A DNA stretch of 64,000 nucleotides from the NCBI GenBank assembly GCA_026014725.1, contig JAOZHV010000026.1:248001-312000 (forward strand), read 5' to 3'. Positions 25,526 through 33,298 of this stretch are shown in pieces. How positions within the stretch are numbered: position 1 is the first letter of the stretch; each line of letters opens with the position of its first letter. The position numbers were made by a program, and so were the translations under genes. The DNA is from Candidatus Bathyarchaeota archaeon (lineage in GTDB: Archaea > Thermoproteota > Bathyarchaeia > Bathyarchaeales > Bathycorpusculaceae). The notes under the pieces are model-generated. The model had not been told where the DNA came from and did no database searches. It was given only the letters and a program-made list of their open reading frames with translations.

Positions 25526-25828
25526 CTACTTTTTCCCGATTTTACCCGCAATCTCCTCAAACAGAGCATAGTTCTCTTCCATTGTTTGCGACAGAAAATA
25601 TGTTGCGCCGTACCTGTCACCGATAGAGGTGATGATTTTGTTTTTCTCCAAAACGTCAAGGTGATGCCGCATCGTTTTATAATCCATCTTCAGCAGTGTT
25701 GCCAGTTGGTTCGCATTGAGCGGAGTTTCTTTTAACGCCTCAATTATTTTCGCGCGGGTCGGTCCACCTCTGGTACCTGTGATTAGCCAGCCAAGAAGGT
25801 ACTTTAGTGAACGCGCGTTTATCGACAT
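25526..25828 (-). CDS. ArsR-like winged-helix transcriptional regulator
   Basis: A 100-residue DNA-binding protein. The helix-turn-helix is ALKETPLNANQLATLLKMDY followed by the recognition helix KTMRHHLDVLEKNKIITSIG and a wing (DRYGATYFLS). No metal-binding cysteines are seen, so it is not a metal sensor of the classic type. It heads a two-gene operon and is divergent from the MacB/FtsX-type ABC operon, whose promoter region carries a 17-bp inverted repeat it could control (inference). Confidence 0.82.
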   Translation of the reverse strand: MSINARSLKYLLGWLITGTRGGPTRAKIIEALKETPLNANQLATLLKMDYKTMRHHLDVLEKNKIITSIGDRYGATYFLSQTMEENYALFEEIAGKIGKK

Positions 25829-26000
25829 GAGTTACCGCTCCGTGAATGAGGGATTCTACGTCACTCTGTTATTTTAAATCAAGTTATAAAGGTGACCTTT
25901 TGAAACTTGACAAAAATTTGACCAGACAAACCTAATTGGGGTTGAATTTGGGTAAGATTTTGAAAAATCGTTTAATAACCTATCATCGATAGGCAGGACA

Positions 26001-26099
26001 AGGTAACCAAAAAGGAGTTTGAAAATGAGTATAAGCCCAAATGCCCAAAAACTGTCCAAATTAGAACACCCCTTTTGTTTGGCTCCTTTTTGGTTGCCT
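26001..26099. repeat. 17-bp inverted repeat with 65-bp spacer before the FtsX operon
   Basis: AGGTAACCAAAAAGGAG (26001-26017) and CTCCTTTTTGGTTGCCT (26083-26099) are complementary at 16 of 17 positions. As RNA the hairpin would pair the AGGAG ribosome-binding site of the small ORF at 26025 with CUCCU. As DNA it could be a paired operator for the divergent regulator. Confidence 0.6.
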
Positions 26100-26138
26100 A
26101 TTTTTATCTGCCAAGGTGTAATAAATGGGAATAATTAA
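26025..26138 (+). CDS. Candidate 37-residue leader peptide overlapping the permease start
   Basis: ATG at 26025 has AGGAG (26013-26017) seven bases upstream. The frame encodes a short peptide with a hydrophobic centre (LEHPFCLAPFWLPIFICQGV) and ends at TAA 26136-26138, fourteen bases past the permease ATG. Its ribosome-binding site is inside one arm of the inverted repeat. It may be a regulatory upstream ORF that couples translation to the permease; it may also be chance. Confidence 0.35.
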   Translation: MSISPNAQKLSKLEHPFCLAPFWLPIFICQGVINGNN

Positions 26139-27573
26139 TAGAGCTATAAGGAATATTTCAAGGAGAAAAATTCGTGCGTTACTGGTTATTATTGCGTTAG
26201 GATTTTCCATGTCAATTATGATTTCAATTCCAGCGGGAGTTTTGGCCAATCAGGAAAGCGCAAATAGATTGGCTTCGGAATTGAGCAATACTATAAGCCA
26301 AACTGAGCAATCAATCAATGAAACATTAACTCAAATAGACTGCAGTTTGGCGTCAGAATTTGCAGGCTTTGGTTTTCAAGCGCCCAATAGGACGGGCTCT
26401 ACTCAGCAACAATCACCTAATATGGGGAGCGTTCCACAAGGTGGTGGCGGCTTTGATCCTAGTCAATTTGGCGGTGGCACCATGCCGGGGCGGTTTGGCG
26501 GTGGCTCGTTTGGTGGTGGACAAGCGAATCCAATGAATGAAAGTCTTTATGTGGATATTTCCGAAATCAACGGTGTTGTTGCTGTTGCACCTATTTTGAT
26601 TGCGACGCAGGGTGATAATGTTACAAGGGAATTCATGGGCAGAACCTTTTCAGTTATTGAAGAAGACTATGTTATTGAAGGTATTCCCTTAACATCAGAG
26701 CTTATTAATTACAACATTCTTCCGACAAACATTACGGCAGGCAGAAACCTGCAAGCAGGCGACAGCGGCGTCGTCGTGTTAAGCGAAAATAACACTATCT
26801 GTTTTGGCGCTGGAGTAGGCGATACAATAACAATTTTAGGCGAATCTTTTACGGTAGTAGGCATTCATGGCACGTCAGGCATTTCAAACATAAACACATT
26901 ATACATGAATTTATCTGATGCACAAACGGTAACTAACAACACTGGATACATTACGAGCCTAAGAGTTTTTGCAGCTGACAGCGCCATTGTTTCGCAAGTT
27001 GCCAGCGACATCAGGACATTACATTCGGAACTCACTGTCAGTACTGCTCAAGATACACTAGAGAGGTTGCAGACCACACAAGCAACCTATGAAACTGCTT
27101 TGGCTAATGCGGAAGCATCACTTGCTCAAACTCAAGCTACAGCGACCCAAGAAATTATTGTTGTTGTGGCAGCAACAAGCCTCATAGTGCTGTTCGTAAT
27201 GCTCTACACTGTTAAGGAGCGCACCAAAGAGATTGGTACACTCAAAGCAATTGGATTTAGCAACGCAAACGTGATGGGGCAATTCATGCTTGAAGGCGTT
27301 CTGTTGAGCCTAATAGCTGGTGCAGTCGGCATTGCAATAGGCGTTGTTGCTGCACCAACGCTTTCGTCTCTTCTGCTTCCAAGCGTAAACCTATTTGGCA
27401 CTTCGGGCGGATTAGCGAGAACTGCCGCAGTGCAAGCGGCGGCGGTTTCCATTAATCTGGAGCTGATTTTGTTAGCTTTCGGAGCAGCCGTGGTGCTTGG
27501 GGCATTGGGCAGTTTGTATCCTGCTTGGAGAGCAGCAAAAATCAGACCTGCGGAGGCAATGAGATATGAGTAA
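26125..27573 (+). CDS. MacB/FtsX-type ABC transporter permease
   Basis: A 482-residue permease of the MacB/LolC type: one N-terminal membrane helix (LLVIIALGFSMSIMISIPAG), a large extracellular MacB-PCD domain (about 50-340), then three C-terminal helices with the FtsX signature TKEIGTLKAIGFSNANVMGQ and SLYPAWRAAKIRPAEAMRYE at the end. The outer domain includes a glycine-rich run (residues about 100-133, GGGGFDPSQFGGG). Such systems are mechanotransmitters or export lipids, peptides or drugs. It overlaps the ATPase gene by eight bases. AAGGTG at 26112-26117 is its ribosome-binding site. Confidence 0.9.
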   Translation: MGIINRAIRNISRRKIRALLVIIALGFSMSIMISIPAGVLANQESANRLASELSNTISQTEQSINETLTQIDCSLASEFAGFGFQAPNRTGSTQQQSPNMGSVPQGGGGFDPSQFGGGTMPGRFGGGSFGGGQANPMNESLYVDISEINGVVAVAPILIATQGDNVTREFMGRTFSVIEEDYVIEGIPLTSELINYNILPTNITAGRNLQAGDSGVVVLSENNTICFGAGVGDTITILGESFTVVGIHGTSGISNINTLYMNLSDAQTVTNNTGYITSLRVFAADSAIVSQVASDIRTLHSELTVSTAQDTLERLQTTQATYETALANAEASLAQTQATATQEIIVVVAATSLIVLFVMLYTVKERTKEIGTLKAIGFSNANVMGQFMLEGVLLSLIAGAVGIAIGVVAAPTLSSLLLPSVNLFGTSGGLARTAAVQAAAVSINLELILLAFGAAVVLGALGSLYPAWRAAKIRPAEAMRYE

Positions 27574-28375
27574 ACCTGTACTTCAGATTGAAAACCTAAA
27601 CAAGATCTACATGCTTGGAAAACGACCCTTTGCCGCCTTAACAAACTTAAACCTTGAAGTGAATGCTGGCGAGTTTATTGCAATCATGGGTCCATCAGGT
27701 TCAGGCAAAACCACACTGCTTAACGTTATCGGATGCATCGACAAACCCACTAGCGGACAAGTAATCTTAGACGGCATAAATGTTGGCGACATGCCAGAGA
27801 GCCAACTCTACAAAATTAGACGCGACAAGATGGGCTTTATCTTCCAAACGTTCAATCTGCTACCGTACTTAAACGCTAGAGAAAACGTTGAGTTGCCGAT
27901 GGAAGGCAGAATTAAATCAAAGAGCGAGAGGAAGAAACGTGCAAGCGAACTTTTAGCAACAGTGGGGTTATCAGGGCGTGAGGCGCATCGTCCACAGCGT
28001 CTAAGCGCAGGAGAACAGCAACGGGTCGCTATTGCCCGTGCCTTGGCTAATAATCCAGCTATCATTTTAGCTGATGAGCCGACTGGCAATTTAGATACAC
28101 AAAACAAGCAAGAAATAATCAAACTTCTGGCAAGCCTTAACATAACGCAAGGCACCACCATAATCATGGTTACACATGATAGTCAAGCGGCGCATCATAC
28201 TGAACGAATGCTTCTGCTCAAAGATGGAAAAATCAGCAAAGAAAAGGAAGGACTACATTTAGCTAAGAAAAGAAGTAAGTGCCCACAATGCGGAGGTATC
28301 ATCAAAATAACTGATGATGTTTGCCCAAACTGCCAAAAAGAACTATATTCAAATGAAGATTTATTCTCAACTTAA
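27566..28375 (+). CDS. MacB/LolD-type ABC ATPase with a C-terminal zinc ribbon
   Basis: The ATPase partner of the FtsX-type permease. Walker A is GPSGSGKTTL, the signature is RLSAGEQQRV (Ala replacing the first Gly of LSGGQ), Walker B is IILADEPTGNLD, and the switch His is in MVTHDSQAAHH. The distinctive feature is a tail with two CxxC knuckles (KCPQCGGIIKI and VCPNCQKEL), a zinc ribbon rarely found on LolD-type ATPases in bacteria. It is followed after 20 bp by the HtrA gene, probably in the same operon. Confidence 0.9.
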   Translation: MSKPVLQIENLNKIYMLGKRPFAALTNLNLEVNAGEFIAIMGPSGSGKTTLLNVIGCIDKPTSGQVILDGINVGDMPESQLYKIRRDKMGFIFQTFNLLPYLNARENVELPMEGRIKSKSERKKRASELLATVGLSGREAHRPQRLSAGEQQRVAIARALANNPAIILADEPTGNLDTQNKQEIIKLLASLNITQGTTIIMVTHDSQAAHHTERMLLLKDGKISKEKEGLHLAKKRSKCPQCGGIIKITDDVCPNCQKELYSNEDLFST

Positions 28376-28395
28376 ACTAAGAAGGGAAAAACAAT

Positions 28396-29622
28396 ATGGA
28401 ACCAAATGTAGAACCACAATTATCTCCTGTAATTCCTCCACCACCCCCTAAAAGGCGGCGGTTCACGATTCGTGTTGTTCTTGCCCTTGTACTAATCGGG
28501 CTCTTGTGCGGTGGTTTCATTGGTTATGCAGTAACTTACGCGGACTTCAATGCTAAACTCAACAGTTTGCAGAGTCAAATGGGGCACTATCAAAGCTCTA
28601 CCAGCGGCAGTTCAACAAATACATGTTTGTTGAGTGATAATGCGAACGTGTCGCTTGCTAATCTTTATGCGCAGGTTAAAAATTCAGTTGTTGTCATCAA
28701 AGACCTTATTCCCCAATACGGTTTCTTCGGCGGTCTTATGGGATACAGCATACAGCAGGGGTCAGGCTTCGTAGTAAAGGTTAACAACCAACTCGTTGTG
28801 GTGACAAATAACCATGTGATTGAAGATTCCATAAACGTGACCGTAACATTTGCAAACGGCGACAGCTTACCCGCCACAGTACTAGGCTCAGACTCTAAAG
28901 CTGACCTTGCAATCCTCTCTGTTTCTTCGATGCCAAGCTATGCGGTTGCTTTGACGCTTGTGAGTTCTGCAACGTTACAAGTTGGTGACCCAGTGGTAGC
29001 AGTTGGTTCGCCATATGGCTTGTCAGGCACGTTGACCACAGGTGTAATCAGTGCTTTAGGCAGAACAATAACCGTGTCAGATTCAGGCACAAACAGTCAA
29101 ACAATTCCTGATATGATTCAAACAAGCACTGCCATAAACTCAGGCAACTCAGGAGGACCACTAATCAACTATGCAGGCGAAGTGGTAGGTATAACCACCG
29201 CGGCTGTCAGCAACTCAGAAGGCTTAGGCTTTGCGGTGCCATCAAGCACAATCATCCGCGAAATAAACTCGCTGGTAACTACTGGCTCCTACGACCAGCA
29301 CCCCTCCATAAACGCTCAGGGAACAGACATGAACTACCAAATCGCCCAAGCAATGAACGCTCCAGTAACTTACGGCTGGCTAGTTGAAAGTGTCTCCACA
29401 CAAAACGGACTCAAAGGCGGCGACACACAAAAATCAATCATGGGCTCACGCGTAATCATCGGCGGAGACATCATCACCGCAATAAACGGCCAGAGGATTA
29501 CTAACGGCGATGACTTACTATCATACCTTGAACGAAACGCACTGCCAGGTCAAACAATGAATTTCACTGTCATCAGAGATGGACAAACACAAACGGTTCA
29601 AGTAACCATAGGAAAAGCATAG
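28396..29622 (+). CDS. Membrane-anchored HtrA/DegP-like serine protease with a PDZ domain
   Basis: A 408-residue quality-control protease facing the cell exterior: a proline/arginine-rich start (PPPPPKRRR), one membrane helix (about 24-46), a trypsin-like domain and a C-terminal PDZ domain (about 320-408). The catalytic triad is complete: His 140 in TNNHVIEDS, Asp 170 in SKADLAIL and Ser 252 in NSGNSGGPL. Its operon position after the MacB/FtsX genes suggests a joint role in envelope stress or export, which is inference. A GAAGGG ribosome-binding site precedes the ATG. Confidence 0.93.
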   Translation: MEPNVEPQLSPVIPPPPPKRRRFTIRVVLALVLIGLLCGGFIGYAVTYADFNAKLNSLQSQMGHYQSSTSGSSTNTCLLSDNANVSLANLYAQVKNSVVVIKDLIPQYGFFGGLMGYSIQQGSGFVVKVNNQLVVVTNNHVIEDSINVTVTFANGDSLPATVLGSDSKADLAILSVSSMPSYAVALTLVSSATLQVGDPVVAVGSPYGLSGTLTTGVISALGRTITVSDSGTNSQTIPDMIQTSTAINSGNSGGPLINYAGEVVGITTAAVSNSEGLGFAVPSSTIIREINSLVTTGSYDQHPSINAQGTDMNYQIAQAMNAPVTYGWLVESVSTQNGLKGGDTQKSIMGSRVIIGGDIITAINGQRITNGDDLLSYLERNALPGQTMNFTVIRDGQTQTVQVTIGKA

Positions 29623-29922
29623 TGAATTACGCCAGTTAGTCAAATAAAAGCACGCAAACGCGACAGTCCACGCCTTCAAGAACTATTTACTCTTTTCAAA
29701 TCCTCGTGCCTAACGCTTTTATTTTGTTCAACTGCTTGTAACCATTACACAACCAGCAAGCAACCCAAAATAAACCCAAAAACCAAAACACTCCAATTCA
29801 AACAATCCGCTGCTTGATGTTGTAAGAGTGGATGGGGCTCACATACAACAACTAAAGAAAAAACAAACAAGCCAAACACCGTTACGCTATTTTTATAAGC
29901 CAAACGCTTACAGTAAAGAATC
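29623..29922. other. 300-bp A-rich spacer with promoter of the MTAP gene
   Basis: No gene or clear structure is seen. TTTTTATAAGCC at 29890-29901 is a good TATA box 24-30 bases before the ATG of the MTA phosphorylase gene, implying a leaderless transcript. Confidence 0.45.
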
Positions 29923-30714
29923 ATGCAAGCAGAATTTGGAGTAATCGGCGGAACAGGACTCTACGACCCCAAACTTCTAAAAAACGTCCAAGAAATAACG
30001 ATAGACACGCCATACGGTAAAGCCTCAGACGCCATAACCATCGGCGAATTAAGCGGCAAATCAGTAGCGTTTTTAGCACGACACGGAAAACTACACACCA
30101 TACGCCCAACTGACATCAATGTAAGAGCCAACATATTCGCCCTAAAACGACTCGGAGTAAAACGCATATTAGCGGCTTCAACCGTAGGCTCACTACGCGA
30201 AGACTACGCACCCGGCGACATAGTTTTCACAGACCAATTCATCGACCGAACAACACGCCGTGAACAATCCTTCTATACAATAACAGAAGCTAAAGTGTGC
30301 CACATCTCCGTCGCAGAACCCATGTGCCCACAACTACGTAAAACACTAATCGACGTAGCCAAAGACCTGAAAATCAAAATGCATCAAACAGGCACATACG
30401 TCTGCATCGAAGGCCCACGCTTCTCAACCAAAGCCGAATCAAAAATGTACCGCCAATGGGGCGCAGACATTGTCGGCATGACAATGGTCCCCGAAGTCGT
30501 GTTGGCGCGTGAAGCCGAAATCTGCTATGCAAACATTTCAACAGTCACAGATTATGACTGCTGGAAGGAACATGCGGTATGCGTAGATGATATTGTAACT
30601 ACAATGAGAACCAACATTGAGAAGTTAAAGCGCATAATCGCTGAAACCATCGCAAAAACACCCAGCGAATTCAGCTGTAAATGTAATAGCGCATTAACAG
30701 GCGCTTTCGTGTAA
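29923..30714 (+). CDS. mtnP: S-methyl-5'-thioadenosine phosphorylase
   Basis: Splits methylthioadenosine with phosphate to adenine and methylthioribose 1-phosphate, for purine and methionine salvage. Seen motifs are the N-terminal GVIGGTGLYD, FLARHGKLHTIRPTDINVRA, AASTVGSLREDYAPGDIV, CIEGPRFSTKAES and the base-site STVTDYDCW. The final Asp of TDYD favours aminopurine substrates. At 263 residues the size is normal. It is followed after 16 bp by a phosphoribosyltransferase that can reuse the adenine. Confidence 0.92.
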   Translation: MQAEFGVIGGTGLYDPKLLKNVQEITIDTPYGKASDAITIGELSGKSVAFLARHGKLHTIRPTDINVRANIFALKRLGVKRILAASTVGSLREDYAPGDIVFTDQFIDRTTRREQSFYTITEAKVCHISVAEPMCPQLRKTLIDVAKDLKIKMHQTGTYVCIEGPRFSTKAESKMYRQWGADIVGMTMVPEVVLAREAEICYANISTVTDYDCWKEHAVCVDDIVTTMRTNIEKLKRIIAETIAKTPSEFSCKCNSALTGAFV

Positions 30715-30730
30715 CAGGAGAAAAACTGAA

Positions 30731-31276
30731 ATGAACAAAACTGACAAACAAATCGATTTAAAAAGCAAAGTTCGAAGAATCCCTGAGTTCAAAGGCGTGG
30801 TTTTCTGGGATATAACCCCACTTTTAAAAGATAAAGAATGCTTCAAACAAACCATCAAACAACTGGCAGACCACTACCGAGGCAAACCCATCGACGTAAT
30901 TGTTTCTAACGAGGCAAGAGGCTTCATCGTCGGCGCCGCTTTAGCTTACGAATTAGGGGTTGGTTTTGTGCCTGTGCGTAAAAAAGGCAAACTGCCCTAC
31001 AAATGCATAGATTTAACTTACAAAAAAGAGTATGAATGCGACACGATTGAAATTCATCAAGACGCCATCGAGAAAGGGCAGAACGTTTTGCTCATTGATG
31101 ACTTGCTAGCTACGGGCGGAACAGTAAAAGCCAATATTGATTTGGTTGAAAAATTAGGCGGCAAAGTAGTCGGCATCGGCTTCCTCATCGAGTTAGGCTA
31201 TCTGAATGGAAGAAAAGCACTCGGCAACAAATATGACATATACTCACTAATCGAGCTAAAAACTCCAAACGGGTAA
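30731..31276 (+). CDS. apt: Adenine phosphoribosyltransferase-like protein
   Basis: A 181-residue type I phosphoribosyltransferase. The PRPP loop is NVLLIDDLLATGGTVKAN. N-terminal VRRIPEFKGVVFWDITPLL resembles the APT start (xRxxPDFPxxGIxFxDITPLL), and SNEARGFIVGAALAYELGV, VPVRKKGKLPY complete the pattern. It would convert adenine and PRPP to AMP, matching the MTA phosphorylase upstream in the same operon (GGAG in AACAGGAGAAAAACTGAA before the ATG). Archaeal members may also accept other purines. Confidence 0.9.
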   Translation: MNKTDKQIDLKSKVRRIPEFKGVVFWDITPLLKDKECFKQTIKQLADHYRGKPIDVIVSNEARGFIVGAALAYELGVGFVPVRKKGKLPYKCIDLTYKKEYECDTIEIHQDAIEKGQNVLLIDDLLATGGTVKANIDLVEKLGGKVVGIGFLIELGYLNGRKALGNKYDIYSLIELKTPNG

Positions 31277-31292
31277 ACCCAACTTAAATTTA

Positions 31293-31430
31293 GGCTTGGC
31301 GGATAGAAAGCACAAGGCAAGCATCCATTCCTACTCCTACTTCCTTCCTCCCCGATGGCGAAAAACGTCAATGAATGGGCACATAGCTTTTCCTTGCGCT
31401 TTCGAAGCAAAAGCCAGTTTTCGCCAAGCC
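31293..31430. ncRNA. Candidate structured RNA with four nested helices
   Basis: A closing helix GGCTTGGCG/CGCCAAGCC (31293-31301 with 31422-31430) encloses GAAAGC-a-CAAGG/CCTTG-c-GCTTTC (31306-31317 with 31392-31403), CCATTC/GAATGG (31325-31330 with 31373-31378) and TGGCG/CGTCA (31356-31370). A pyrimidine-rich single strand (31331-31355) lies inside. On the minus strand a TTTATACA box (31466-31459) sits about 28 bases before the first helix. On the plus strand a T5 run follows at 31436-31440. Strand and family are undecided. Confidence 0.5.
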
Positions 31431-31558
31431 CCAGCTTTTTACAGCTGCCACTAAAAAGTGTATAAACGGAATTTTATAATGCTTTGTTGTTGCAACCTGA
31501 CAGCAACTCAGCTTTAATAGTGATTTTAAGCACACTTAAGTCAGTTGAGGTAAAAAGT

Positions 31559-31861
31559 ATGGAAAATGTTTTTGAAGAGTCCCACGCGGTCATAACAACG
31601 TCCTCTGTGGCAGATGCTATTCTTGAGAAACCTAAGAGGAGCGCTTTTGTTTTTATCACCGCTGAATCAGAGGCAAGCCAAGTGGCCCTTCATGATTTGG
31701 AGCTGATTGATGAAGTAGAAGAAGTGTACCTTGCCAGAGGTGCTTATGATATTGTAGCTAAAGTTAGTGGAGAATCCTTTGATCACGTACGAGAAATTAT
31801 TTGGAAGCGGATAAGGAGCCTTAGCAGTATTAAGGCAACATTAACCTTGACGATGATTTAA
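31559..31861 (+). CDS. Lrp/AsnC ligand-binding (RAM) domain protein
   Basis: A 100-residue protein consisting of a RAM domain without a DNA-binding part. Signature segments are AFVFITAESEASQVALHDLE, VEEVYLARGAYDIVAKVSG and a last strand SSIKATLTLTMI. Single RAM proteins bind amino acids or modulate Lrp-type regulators. I chose the ATG at 31559 with TGAGGT (31546-31551) upstream. An in-frame start at 31484 would add 25 residues of unlikely sequence. Confidence 0.8.
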   Translation: MENVFEESHAVITTSSVADAILEKPKRSAFVFITAESEASQVALHDLELIDEVEEVYLARGAYDIVAKVSGESFDHVREIIWKRIRSLSSIKATLTLTMI

Positions 31862-32171
31862 TTTAGTTCTCAATTTCCCCTTTTTGATTTAAAAATGGTT
31901 TTAATTACGAGAAAAGAAATTTTATTAACTGTTTGCGATGCTGACAACAGCCAAATTGTTTTGGTTTAGAGCGACCGTTGGGTCGTCTTGTTTCCTTTTC
32001 CGCATGCATTCATGCATGTGCCTCCAAAGCATGTAGCGTGTCCTGAACGCTGGTGCTTTGCAAAATGGGCATCTAAATACTAGTTGCATCACTATTTACC
32101 CACCTTATTTTATTTACGGCTCTTCTGTGCGATATATTGGTATGTGACTGCCGCAAACCTACAACACAGGG
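31862..32171. other. 310-bp spacer with four successive hairpins
   Basis: Inverted repeats are at 31940-31951 (GCTG/CAGC), 31972-31985 (CGACC/GGTCG), 32002-32019 (GCATGCAT/ATGCATGT) and 32025-32060 (CAAAGCA and AGCGT paired with ACGCT and TGCTTTG). No ORF is convincing. The series may be an untranslated structured RNA of about 120 nt; no family is recognised. Confidence 0.4.
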
Positions 32172-32642
32172 TCATAACCGCCTTAGGATGATGCTTCTAA
32201 TGCGGCTGTGTTTTTTCAGCAACTGAACAATTTTTTGGCTGATTTTAACTATCGGTTTATCAGCAATCCTTGACAGGGCTAACGAAACAAAGAACACGAC
32301 AATGCCAATTAAAACTAAGATAGGGAAGTCGGTCACCCTTAAAATACTGATTATAATAAAAGTGAGTAATCCAGTGATTCCACCCATAATTGATGAGCGG
32401 ACAATGAAATATAGTCGTTGCAAACTAACTGAGTTAGCGATAATATTCATTATTACGCTTTTCCGTTGCTGGCATTCGCTGTTTAATTCTTTTTGGTCTT
32501 CCTTTTGCGTAACGCTTACGTTTTCGTAGACAGCGTCACATACCTCTTTACTTACAACCTCATTTAATTCGAGTTCAATTGCAACCATTAGTTCATCTTC
32601 AGAATCTGCCTCTTTTACTATCACTGGTCTCTCCTCAACCAA
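32172..32642 (-). CDS. Membrane protein with two helices, function unknown
   Basis: A 156-residue protein with an acidic soluble N-terminus (about residues 1-60), two hydrophobic segments (IMGGITGLLTFIIISIL and FPILVLIGIVVFFVSLAL) and a very basic C-terminal tail ending KKHSRIRSIILRRL. No family is recognised. Charge separation suggests a membrane anchor with cytosolic ends. It stands alone between two non-coding regions. Confidence 0.6.
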   Translation of the reverse strand: MVEERPVIVKEADSEDELMVAIELELNEVVSKEVCDAVYENVSVTQKEDQKELNSECQQRKSVIMNIIANSVSLQRLYFIVRSSIMGGITGLLTFIIISILRVTDFPILVLIGIVVFFVSLALSRIADKPIVKISQKIVQLLKKHSRIRSIILRRL

Positions 32643-32772
32643 GTTTCCAGTTTAATTGCCAAAACTATTTACACTTGAGTATTCACATGCAACAAGTTAA
32701 ATTTTAGCACGCTAAACCAGCAATCATGTAGCCAATTGGGAAAGCGAGTCCCTTGTGTTGTGTTAACATCTT

Positions 32773-32830
32773 TTGCTCTGCAACTACCCCTATCCCCCTA
32801 TATAAAGGCGGGATTTTAAACATACTTTTG
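32773..32830. repeat. Dispersed repeat, module 1 (promoter-like), copy C
   Basis: TTGCTCTGC, then CTATCCCCCTATATAAAG, then GGGATTTTAAACATACTTTTG. It matches 9184-9242 closely, and CTATATAAAG would serve as a TATA box about 25 bases before the hairpin module. Confidence 0.6.
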
Positions 32831-32848
32831 AACCAAAAAGCTGCGATA

Positions 32849-32905
32849 GCACCCTACCCTCCTTAGGTTTCTGCAATGAGTTTCTAATAGGGCGCAAATA
32901 GGTTA
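32849..32905. repeat. Dispersed repeat, hairpin module, copy C
   Basis: CCTA (32853-32856) and TAGG (32864-32867) flank a CCCTCCT loop; 32864-32891 is identical to 15934-15961. Confidence 0.65.
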
Positions 32906-33030
32906 GAGATTTAGAATGCAGATGTGTCTGCATGAACATAATAAGTATGATTAAGAAAAACTATTTACCAACTTGTAATTATTTAAAAGGTTAACAAGTA
33001 TCAAATAAGTAGATGTTGGGTTGATGAATC

Positions 33031-33291
33031 ATGAAACCTCAAGTTAGAAAGCCAAGCGAAAAAGAAAAACAAGAGGCGGAAAAATGGCCAATTTGGGAAA
33101 AAGAAAAATCGGCTTTCCCATGGGAATACGATGAGCAAGAAACTTGCCTAATCCTGAAAGGCAAAGCTGTTGTTGAGTGCCCTGAGGGTAGCGTGGAGTT
33201 TGGCGCTGGAGATTATGTTGTTTTTCCTCAAGGGCTCAAGTGCAGATGGGAAATTAAAGACAAAATTAAAAAGCACTACAAGTTTGGTTGA
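33031..33291 (+). CDS. Cupin-domain protein (DUF861 type), 86 residues
   Basis: A small single cupin barrel. The pattern is FPWEYDEQETCLILKGKAVV, then VEFGAGDYVVFPQGLKCRWEI and a short last strand ending HYKFG. It resembles Cupin_3/DUF861 proteins, which bind small molecules or a metal; metal ligands are incomplete (Glu/Cys rather than the usual His pair), so catalysis is doubtful. It is convergent to the Pelota gene with seven bases between stops. Confidence 0.78.
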   Translation: MKPQVRKPSEKEKQEAEKWPIWEKEKSAFPWEYDEQETCLILKGKAVVECPEGSVEFGAGDYVVFPQGLKCRWEIKDKIKKHYKFG

Positions 33292-33298
33292 GATCTGC

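Larger units (their letters stand above)
32643..33030. other. 388-bp intergenic region with both dispersed-repeat modules
   Basis: It contains the promoter-like module (32773-32830) directly followed by the hairpin module (32849-32905). No ORF is convincing. An AT-rich stretch near 32978 (TAATTATTTAAAAGG) may serve the cupin gene. Confidence 0.5.
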
